Shown here: positions 1 to 5,335 of the stretch, piece after piece
How the letters are laid out: each line of letters begins with the position of its first letter
Numbering within the stretch: position 1 is the first letter of the stretch
DNA from: Desulfobulbaceae bacterium
GTDB taxonomy: Bacteria > Desulfobacterota > Desulfobulbia > Desulfobulbales > Desulfobulbaceae
Length of the DNA: 8,510 bases
Direction: 5' to 3'
NCBI GenBank assembly: GCA_011322715.1
Contig: DRLX01000355.1
Location: forward strand, 1-8,510
Translations under genes and position numbers: made by a program
Notes under the pieces: model-generated
Told to the model about the DNA's origin: nothing
What the model saw: only the letters and a program-made list of their open reading frames with translations
The model's database searches: none

Positions 1-32
1 AAGTGAAAAGGCATATTGGAGATCTTTTTTGG

Positions 33-68
33 TTGACGCAGGGAAGAAATAGGGGTAATTAGTAATTA
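33..68 (+). promoter_or_regulatory. Candidate promoter with overlapping PerR/Fur-like dyad operator
   Basis: A -35-like TTGACG lies at 33-38. Downstream, 56-68 reads TAATTAGTAATTA, a perfect 6-1-6 inverted repeat. Its size and AT-rich make-up resemble the 7-1-7 boxes bound by PerR/Fur proteins. A second imperfect dyad, TAATTAAG...CTTAACTA, overlaps it at 63-85 just before the regulator start. No convincing -10 is visible, so the promoter call is weak. The dyad is directly visible; its role as an autoregulatory operator is inference from its place in front of a Fur-family gene. Confidence 0.4.
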
Positions 69-93
69 AGAATAAAACTTAACTAAAAGATTT

Positions 94-543
94 ATGGATA
101 CTGAACAACAGGTCATGGTTCATTTTGAGGCGACATGCCGATCCCACGGCTTGAAATTGACCCATCAGCGACTGGAGATTTATAAAGCTCTGCTGCAATC
201 AGCCGAGCATCCATCGGCCGAAAGCCTGCATAAGCAGTTGGAGACTCGACTGCCGACTCTGTCCCTTGATACTGTCTATCGTACACTGGCAACCTTTGAA
301 CAACTAGGTTTGGTCAAAAGAGTCGAGACCATGTCCAGCCAAGCGAGATTTGAGGCCGTCATTGATCAACATCATCATTTTTTCTGTGATCAATGCGGAC
401 GGCTTGTTGATTTTCATTGGCACCTGTTTGATACTATGGGTCTGCCCGAATCGCTGCATGGGATAGGGCAGGTCAGGGACAAAAATGTTGTTGTCCACGG
501 CATCTGCGAGCAATGCCTGACTACGCAAAAAAGTGAAAGTTGA
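94..543 (+). CDS. perR: Fur-family transcriptional regulator, PerR-like peroxide sensor
   Basis: A cytoplasmic metal-dependent repressor of 149 aa, the normal length for Fur/PerR. The N-terminal half is a winged helix with the recognition segment SLDTVYRTLATFEQLGLV at about residues 57-74. The dimerisation half carries the metal centres. H93, H95, D106, E87 and H39 sit where the regulatory Fe/Mn ligands of PerR fall, and the pairs C98/C101 and C138/C141 form the structural zinc site. Asp rather than Glu at position 106 (VDF) matches PerR more than Fur, which suggests peroxide sensing by metal-catalysed histidine oxidation. The start at ATG 94 lacks a clear Shine-Dalgarno; ATG 115 is a possible alternative but would shorten the N-terminal helix. 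Its place directly upstream of katG supports the peroxide role. A plain Fur or Zur is less likely but not excluded from sequence alone. Confidence 0.88.
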   Translation: MDTEQQVMVHFEATCRSHGLKLTHQRLEIYKALLQSAEHPSAESLHKQLETRLPTLSLDTVYRTLATFEQLGLVKRVETMSSQARFEAVIDQHHHFFCDQCGRLVDFHWHLFDTMGLPESLHGIGQVRDKNVVVHGICEQCLTTQKSES

Positions 544-570
544 CGTGCGGAGAGGAGCATTTTTTTTGGT

Positions 571-600
571 TTCATAACAAGAATAATTACGACATAAAAT
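571..600 (+). promoter_or_regulatory. Candidate katG promoter
   Basis: TTCATA at 571-576 and TAAAAT at 595-600 are 18 bases apart and match the sigma-70 -35 and -10 hexamers at 4 and 5 of 6 positions. Between them, at 584-589, lies TAATTA, the same hexamer that forms both arms of the dyad in front of the regulator gene, so a shared operator is possible. The leader downstream has a GC-rich hairpin at 631-645 (GGTCG/CGACC, loop GTGAG) about 55 bases before the katG start. The hexamer matches are modest and nothing here proves use. Confidence 0.35.
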
Positions 601-699
601 AAATAAGTATATAGGTTTTGTTTAAAGGATGGTCGGTGAGCGACCCGGAAAAATTTGGCAAAGAAACAAACAATCACTTCAAATAACAGGAGAACAGTT

Positions 700-2898
700 A
701 TGAATGCAGAGAGCAGATGTCCGGTAACGGGAAATACCAGAAGGCCTACCACGCTTGGCGGGGAGTCGATAAAGGATTGGTGGCCCGATCAACTCAATCT
801 CAAGATACTTCATCAGAATTCGGCAGTGATTAAACCGATTGACGAAGAATTCAACTATGCGGAAGAGTTTGCAAAAGTTGATCTATCGGAATTAAAAAAG
901 GATCTCTATGCATTGATGACCGATTCACAGCCGTGGTGGCCGGCTGATTATGGCCATTATGGACCGTTTTTTATTCGTATGGCATGGCATAGTGCCGGAA
1001 CTTATCGGGTTTCGGATGGTCGCGGTGGTGCATCAACAGGTAACCAACGTTTTGCACCGCTCAACAGCTGGCCCGACAATGTAAATCTTGACAAGGCACG
1101 CCGTCTGCTCTGGCCTATTAAAAAGAAATACGGTAATGGGATCTCCTGGGCGGACCTGATGATTCTTGCGGGTAACTGTGCTCTTGAATCGATGGGATTG
1201 AAAACCTTTGGGTTCGGCGGCGGTCGTGAAGATATCTGGGAACCGGAAGAAGATATTTACTGGGGTCCCGAGACCGAGTGGCTTGGGGATAAACGACACA
1301 GTAATGAGCAGATGCTTGAAAATCCCCTGGCCGCAGTCCAAATGGGACTGATTTATGTCAATCCGGAAGGACCGGGCGGTGAACCGAATGTCCTTGCCGC
1401 GGCCCGCGATATTCGGATGAGCTTTGCGCGTATGGCAATGAACAATGAAGAAACAGTCGCCTTAATTGCCGGTGGCCACACCTTCGGCAAAAGCCACGGT
1501 GCCGCCGATCCAGGTAAGTATGTCGGGCCGGAACCCGAGGCCGCTCCCATCGAGGAGCAAGGGTTGGGCTGGAAAAACGAATTCGGGAGTGGCCATGGCG
1601 CCGACACAATCAGCAGCGGCCTGGAAGGCGCCTGGACACCGACCCCGATTCAATGGGACAACAGTTTTTTCGATACCCTGTTTCGTTATGACTGGAATCT
1701 GGAAAAGAGTCCAGCCGGGGCCTACCAGTGGGTTCCCACCGATCCTGCTGCGGCGGACACGGTACCGGATGCCCATGACCCGTCAAAACGGCACGCACCT
1801 ATCATGTTTACCACGGACCTTGCGCTCAGGATGGATCCGGTGTACGGGCCGATAGCAAAACGATTCCATGAGAACCCGGAAGAGTTTAAAGATGCTTTTG
1901 CACGCGCCTGGTTCAAGCTGACCCATCGCGATATGGGGCCGATCTCACGTTATCTCGGACCGGAGGTTCCGGTGGAGGAACTGATCTGGCAGGACCCCGT
2001 CCCGGCTGTTGATCATACTTTGGTTGAAGAAAAAGACATCAATGAACTCAAAGAGAAAATCCTTGCCTCGGGCTTGTCGATTCAAGATTTGGTTGCCGCC
2101 GCCTGGGCCTCGGCATCCACTTTTCGCGGATCCGACAGGCGTGGCGGAGCAAACGGGGCACGCATTCGGCTTGCACCTCAGAAGGATTGGGAGGTCAATC
2201 AGCCGGCTCGTCTTGCAACGGTTCTGGATACTCTGACCACCATTCAGCAGGAGTTCAATGACTCCCGGAAAGACGACAAAAAGGTTTCACTTGCCGACTT
2301 AATTGTGCTTGGCGGTAGTGCGGCTATTGAGCAGGCCGCCGGAGACGCCGGCCTTGAAGTGACCGTTCCCTTTACACCCGGCCGCACCGATGCATCACAG
2401 GAGCAGACCGACGTACAATCTTTTTCAGTGCTCGAGCCCTGTGCGGATGGATTTCGCAATTATCTGCGGCCGGGCCAAAATATACGTCCAGAGGAATTGC
2501 TGCTGGATCGGGCACAACTTCTGACTCTGACTGCTCCTGAAATGACGGTTCTTGTTGGCGGTATGCGTGTTTTGGGCGCAAATTACGATCAATCGGAACA
2601 CGGTGTTTTTACTGATCGGCCCGGCACGCTCACCAATGACTTTTTTGTTCATCTGATGGATATGAGCATAACCTGGAAACCGGTCTCGGAAAGGGCGGAT
2701 TTATTTGATGGGTATGATCGCAAGAGCGGTGAACACAAGTGGTCCGCCACTCGTGTCGATCTTGTCTTTGGCTCAAACTCACAACTTCGGGCAATTGCGG
2801 AGGTGTATGCCTGTGATGATTCGAGAGAAAAATTTGTCCATGATTTTGTTGCAGCCTGGAACAAGGTAATGAACCTTGATCGTTTTGATCTGCAGTGA
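700..2898 (+). CDS. katG: Catalase-peroxidase KatG
   Basis: A bifunctional haem enzyme that dismutates hydrogen peroxide and also acts as a peroxidase. The product is 732 aa, close to the usual 720-750. ATG 700 is the start because AGGAGA at 688-693 is well spaced and the product begins MNAESRCPVTG, the standard KatG opening. The in-frame TTG at 655 would add 15 residues with no ribosome site. Active-site residues are intact: distal R93, W96 and H97; the Trp-Tyr-Met adduct residues W96, Y219 and M245; and proximal haem ligand H260 in GGHTFGKSHG. The C-terminal haem-free domain is complete and ends NLDRFDLQ. The gene lies 156 bases after the PerR-like gene and is probably under its control. 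An imperfect hairpin at 2907-2924 follows, without a T-run, so transcription may continue. No signal peptide is seen, so it is cytoplasmic. Confidence 0.97.
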   Translation: MNAESRCPVTGNTRRPTTLGGESIKDWWPDQLNLKILHQNSAVIKPIDEEFNYAEEFAKVDLSELKKDLYALMTDSQPWWPADYGHYGPFFIRMAWHSAGTYRVSDGRGGASTGNQRFAPLNSWPDNVNLDKARRLLWPIKKKYGNGISWADLMILAGNCALESMGLKTFGFGGGREDIWEPEEDIYWGPETEWLGDKRHSNEQMLENPLAAVQMGLIYVNPEGPGGEPNVLAAARDIRMSFARMAMNNEETVALIAGGHTFGKSHGAADPGKYVGPEPEAAPIEEQGLGWKNEFGSGHGADTISSGLEGAWTPTPIQWDNSFFDTLFRYDWNLEKSPAGAYQWVPTDPAAADTVPDAHDPSKRHAPIMFTTDLALRMDPVYGPIAKRFHENPEEFKDAFARAWFKLTHRDMGPISRYLGPEVPVEELIWQDPVPAVDHTLVEEKDINELKEKILASGLSIQDLVAAAWASASTFRGSDRRGGANGARIRLAPQKDWEVNQPARLATVLDTLTTIQQEFNDSRKDDKKVSLADLIVLGGSAAIEQAAGDAGLEVTVPFTPGRTDASQEQTDVQSFSVLEPCADGFRNYLRPGQNIRPEELLLDRAQLLTLTAPEMTVLVGGMRVLGANYDQSEHGVFTDRPGTLTNDFFVHLMDMSITWKPVSERADLFDGYDRKSGEHKWSATRVDLVFGSNSQLRAIAEVYACDDSREKFVHDFVAAWNKVMNLDRFDLQ

Positions 2899-3009
2899 TG
2901 GCGCACAATGGTTTTCATACCATTAAAATGCAACGGCGGCAAAGAGCTGCCTGTACATTGACTGTCTGAATGCATATGATCATTGCTACGTGAGTACGGG
3001 AAAATTTAT

Positions 3010-3038
3010 TTGCCCTGAGCTGGTATCGAATATACAGT
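3010..3038 (+). promoter_or_regulatory. Candidate promoter in the katG-peroxiredoxin gap
   Basis: The 249-base gap 2899-3147 holds no gene that I can support. TTGCCC at 3010-3015 and TACAGT at 3033-3038 are 17 bases apart, each matching sigma-70 hexamers at 4 of 6 positions. The leader that would follow can form a GGGAAC/GTTCCC stem (3100-3105 with 3122-3127) just before the ribosome site at 3136-3142. No AT-rich PerR-like dyad comparable to the one at 56-68 is evident here. The matches are modest; treat this as a candidate only. Confidence 0.25.
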
Positions 3039-3147
3039 AGAAAAAGGCCTTGGTTCTTTGTCGTCAAAGAATCTGGATGCCATCTTTCACTATGAACCGG
3101 GGAACTGTTCGGTTGGCGGCGGTTCCCGCTTGTACAAGGAGGTATGT

Positions 3148-3870
3148 ATGTCGGAAAAAGCAGGTGTCGGCTGTGCCAGGCCCACCGGAGGGCCGGTTGG
3201 TGAACAACCTGTTGTTGAACAGGAAAAAGAACAACAATCCGTAAAGGAGGAAAGGACCATGATTAAGGTTGGACAAAAGGCCCCGGATTTTTCAGCGCCG
3301 GGCTATCATAAAGGTGAATTTGTAAATGTCAAGTTATCGGATTATCTTGGGAAATGGGTGGTGCTCTGCTTTTATCCAGGTGATTTCACCTTTGTCTGAG
3401 CTACCGAGATTTCAGCGGTCGCTGAAAAATATTCTGAATTTCAAAACCTTGACGTTGAAGTGTTGTCCATGAGCATTGATTCCATGTTTGTTCATAAAAT
3501 GTGGGATGAGGATGAGCTGAAAAAGATGGTGGATGGTGGAGTTCCATTTCCCATGCTGTCCGATGCCGGAGGAAAAGTAGGAACCGTGTATGGCGTCTAT
3601 GATGAGGATGCCGGTGTGGAAACCCGTGGTCGTTTTATTATTGATCCCGATGGTGTGATCCAGGGCTATGAAGTGCTGACCCCGCCGGTGGGTCGCAATG
3701 TCAATGAATCCCTGCGCCAGATTCAGGCATTCCAGCATGTACGTCAATCAGAAGGGACGGAAGCCACCCCTTCCGGTTGGAAGCCGGGAAAGAAAACCTT
3801 GAAACCGGGTCCCGCCCTGGTGGGTAAGGTGTGGCAGGAATGGAAAACCGAGCAGGCCTTTGATGACTAA
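3148..3870 (+). CDS. Selenocysteine-containing AhpC-type peroxiredoxin
   Basis: A thioredoxin-fold peroxidase that reduces hydrogen peroxide and organic peroxides. The peroxidatic residue, in the motif PGDFTFV-x-ATE, is encoded by UGA at 3397-3399. The same frame then runs uninterrupted for 157 codons through clear peroxiredoxin sequence (ISAVAEKYSEF, SMSIDSMFVHKMW, RGRFIIDPDG, GWKPG) to TAA at 3868. PxxxTxx and the conserved Arg are kept. A SECIS-like hairpin follows the UGA. Two in-frame starts each have a strong ribosome site. ATG 3148, after AAGGAGG at 3136-3142, gives 240 aa with Sec84. ATG 3259, after AAAGGAGG at 3243-3250, gives 203 aa with Sec47, the classical AhpC position. The 37-residue extension is Gln/Glu-rich and holds C9. 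The usual C-terminal resolving VCP is replaced by ATP, so besides Sec the core has only C74 (C37 in the short form). SelA/B/C/D would be needed and are not in the window. Confidence 0.9.
3397..3427 (+). promoter_or_regulatory. Bacterial SECIS-like element with the selenocysteine UGA
   Basis: The UGA codon (3397-3399) is followed by a perfect 7-bp stem, TTTCAGC (3410-3416) with GCTGAAA (3421-3427), closed by the tetraloop GGTC (3417-3420). Seventeen bases separate the UGA from the loop, and the loop begins with G. Bacterial SECIS elements lie immediately downstream of the UGA inside the reading frame, with a short upper stem and a G/U-containing apical loop that SelB binds; GGUC also occurs in the loop of the E. 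coli formate dehydrogenase SECIS. Hairpin and spacing are seen directly; SelB binding is inferred. Confidence 0.82.
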
Positions 3871-3893
3871 AGGGTGATTGGTCTGCCGGTAGT

Positions 3894-3926
3894 GGACCAG
3901 CGGTATTTACTTTATACCGTTGGTCC
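3894..3926 (+). other. Strong RNA hairpin downstream of the peroxiredoxin gene
   Basis: A 13-bp stem (3894-3906 with 3914-3926, one G-T wobble) encloses the 7-base loop TTACTTT, starting 24 bases after the peroxiredoxin stop. No T-run follows, so it is not a canonical intrinsic terminator. It could be a 3' stabiliser, a Rho-related or processing site, or an attenuating structure between the peroxiredoxin and rubrerythrin transcripts. Confidence 0.6.
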
Positions 3927-3952
3927 GATGTGTATGTAATGTATTGAAATGG

Positions 3953-3974
3953 GATAACCGGTGAGCCGGTTATC
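3953..3974 (+). other. Hairpin in the rubrerythrin leader
   Basis: A perfect 9-bp stem, GATAACCGG (3953-3961) with CCGGTTATC (3966-3974), has the loop TGAG. It ends 18 bases before the rubrerythrin ribosome site. It lacks a T-run. Its apex shares CGGTGAGC with the apex of the katG leader hairpin at 631-645. Its function is not known; a leader regulatory structure or mRNA stabiliser is possible. Confidence 0.5.
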
Positions 3975-4006
3975 GTAAATGAGTCCAAAGAGAAGGAGGA
4001 TGGCCC

Positions 4007-4582
4007 ATGGCTGAGCTTAAAGGAACACAAACGGAAAAAAATATTTTGACTGCCTTTTGCGGTGAATCGCAGGCACGCAATCGGTACACATATTTTGCCT
4101 CCAAGGCCAAGAAAGAGGGATATGTGCAGATTTCACATATCTTTGAAGAGACGGCAAATCAGGAAAAGGAACATGCCAAGCGGCTATTCAAACTGCTGGA
4201 AGGCGGAGAGGTGGAGATTTCAGGGGCTTTTCCGGCAGGCGTTATCGGCACGACGGAGGAAAATCTTGCCGAGGCCGCCGGCGGGGAAAATTATGAGTAT
4301 ACCATTATGTATCCGGGTTTTGCCGTAACGGCGAGGGAAGAGGGCTTTCCGGAAATTGCCGCTATCTTTGAAGCCATTGCCGTTGCCGAGAAACAGCATG
4401 AAAAAAGATACCTTGACCTGAAGACCAATATCGAAGAGGGCAAGGTGTTTAAGCGGGATAAAAAGGTCACCTGGCGTTGCCGTAACTGTGGATATCTGCA
4501 TGAAGGAGAAGAGGCGCCGGAGACTTGTCCGGCCTGTGATCATCCCCAGGCCCACTTTGAATTGCTAGGTGAGAACTGGTAG
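4007..4582 (+). CDS. rbr: Rubrerythrin
   Basis: A cytoplasmic non-haem di-iron peroxidase that reduces hydrogen peroxide to water, receiving electrons through its own rubredoxin domain. The product is 191 aa, the size of the classical Desulfovibrio protein. The N-terminal ferritin-like four-helix domain carries all expected di-iron ligands at the expected spacings: E20, E53, H56, E94, E97, E128 and H131. The C-terminal rubredoxin domain (about residues 154-191) has the Fe(Cys)4 motifs CRNC and CPAC. ATG 4007 is chosen because AAGGAGGA at 3993-4000 sits 6 bases upstream. It is the last gene of the peroxide-defence run and is followed by a long terminator hairpin. Whether it has its own promoter or is read from the peroxiredoxin is unclear; the 136-base gap contains two hairpins that may tune its expression. 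There are no missing residues. Confidence 0.97.
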   Translation: MAELKGTQTEKNILTAFCGESQARNRYTYFASKAKKEGYVQISHIFEETANQEKEHAKRLFKLLEGGEVEISGAFPAGVIGTTEENLAEAAGGENYEYTIMYPGFAVTAREEGFPEIAAIFEAIAVAEKQHEKRYLDLKTNIEEGKVFKRDKKVTWRCRNCGYLHEGEEAPETCPACDHPQAHFELLGENW

Positions 4583-4640
4583 GACAATTCCGGAATTTCC
4601 ATTACCTACGGCATTTGGCGAATCAGATGTTTGTGGGCAA

Positions 4641-4696
4641 AGAAAAGGCGTACTGTTTTCAGGATGGAAATATCCGGAAAACAGTACGCCTTTTCT
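4641..4696. terminator. Bidirectional intrinsic terminator (very long hairpin)
   Basis: A perfect 20-bp inverted repeat (4641-4660 with 4677-4696) has A-rich outer left and T-rich outer right ends, typical of terminators that work both ways. The 16-base centre adds GGAT/ATCC after one mismatch and leaves the loop GGAAAT. It lies between rubrerythrin (+) and the convergent small gene (-), 58 bases after the rubrerythrin stop. Confidence 0.88.
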
Positions 4697-4706
4697 GTTA
4701 CATAAG

Positions 4707-4793
4707 CTGTAGGGGCGAATTTATTCGCCTGATCTTGCCATCCGGACGATTGTGATATTCCTGGAAGCATGGCGGCTGAAGCTACCCCTACAG
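4707..4793. repeat. Short interspersed inverted-repeat element with CTGTAGGGG ends
   Basis: An 87-base segment is bounded by CTGTAGGGG (4707-4715) and its exact complement CCCCTACAG (4785-4793). Just inside the left end, GGCGAA/TTCGCC (4714-4719 with 4724-4729) forms a second small stem. This GTAGGGGCGAAT...ATTCGCC pattern resembles REP or MITE-like repeats scattered between genes in many bacteria; I recognise the pattern but cannot show copies elsewhere. It lies between the terminator and the 3' end of the small minus-strand gene, and no coding frame is apparent. Confidence 0.55.
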
Positions 4794-4819
4794 TGTTTGG
4801 GTTGCGGGTAAAATCCGCC

Positions 4820-5104
4820 TTAGAATTTTGTCGATTTTTCAATAAACAGTTTGTTCTCCTCAATGATTTCGCGCGCAATGTCGACCGCTTCTTCGAGGGT
4901 CATGATACCGCCCCGGATAAAGCTGTCTCGCAACCGGATCATGTATTCCAGGTTGCCCTCCTTATCGGCAATGGTCTGGATAAAGAGGCTCATGCGTGAA
5001 CCGAGACGGATATAATGGGCGCTGTGCAGTTCGTTGCCCTTGTAGGTCCATCGTCCGGCAACATCATGCAGCATGAAGTCATGAATCTGTTTTGGAAATT
5101 CCAT
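4820..5104 (-). CDS. Small hypothetical protein, 94 aa
   Basis: I do not recognise a family. The frame is supported by ATG 5104 with AGGAGA (complement of 5113-5118) 8 bases upstream, and by a protein-like composition without cysteine. The product appears soluble and cytoplasmic, with no signal peptide or membrane segment. The N-terminal half (FPKQIHDFMLHD, GRWTYKGNELHSAHYIRLG) is aromatic-rich and the C-terminal third (TLEEAVDIAREIIEEN) looks like an amphipathic helix. It stands alone, convergent with rubrerythrin and flanked on both sides by repeat elements. On the minus strand a short GCGG/CCGC stem (4804-4807, 4815-4818) and then the repeat at 4707-4793 follow its stop. A role in oxidative stress cannot be claimed from position alone. 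Confidence 0.7.
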   Translation of the reverse strand: MEFPKQIHDFMLHDVAGRWTYKGNELHSAHYIRLGSRMSLFIQTIADKEGNLEYMIRLRDSFIRGGIMTLEEAVDIAREIIEENKLFIEKSTKF

Positions 5105-5143
5105 TCGTCTATTCTCCTGTGCTGAATTGGTTGTGCCTTAAGA

Positions 5144-5335
5144 GATGGCGTCGTAAAAACTTCGATCTACTTACTGCGTCGTGTGTCCCGGGGCGATTCA
5201 CAACATACTACCTGTATAGTTGAGACCTGCCCCGGAACACTACTCCTCGGAGTCTTCGCTTCGCTCCGCTTACCTGTATATCTATGTTTTTACTTAGCCA
5301 TCTTTGAAAAAATTAGGACTTTTTACGAAGTCATC
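5144..5335. repeat. MITE-like element with imperfect terminal inverted repeats and an extra end copy
   Basis: The left end 5144-5170 and the complement of 5276-5302 agree at 21 of 27 positions (shared blocks GATGGC, GTAAAAAC and GAT.TAC), defining an element of about 159 bp with no coding capacity. Internally, GTGTCCCGGGGC (5183-5194) pairs with GCCCCGGAACAC (5229-5240) with one mismatch, and CGGAG/CTCCG (5248-5252, 5264-5268) adds another stem, so the whole can fold into a large branched hairpin. A further end-like copy lies at 5317-5335; its complement matches 5144-5162 at 15 of 19 positions and it abuts the transporter stop codon at 5336. On the minus strand this last piece forms GACTT/AAGTC followed by six T, so it may act as a weak terminator for the transporter operon. 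Confidence 0.65.

Noticed and set aside
655..699. Upstream TTG start for KatG adding 15 residues
   Set aside because: No ribosome site, and the added residues are unlike KatG N-termini; ATG 700 has AGGAGA at ideal spacing and gives the standard MNAESRCPVTG opening.
1466..1855. 129-aa plus-strand frame and several minus-strand frames within katG
   Set aside because: All overlap conserved KatG coding sequence in other frames, with no ribosome sites or recognisable motifs.
2907..2924. Terminator after katG
   Set aside because: The AATGGT/ACCATT stem is short and AT-rich and has no T-run, so it is not convincing as an intrinsic terminator.
3058..3147. TTG 3058 as start of the peroxiredoxin
   Set aside because: The frame is open but there is no good ribosome site, whereas ATG 3148 and ATG 3259 both have strong ones.
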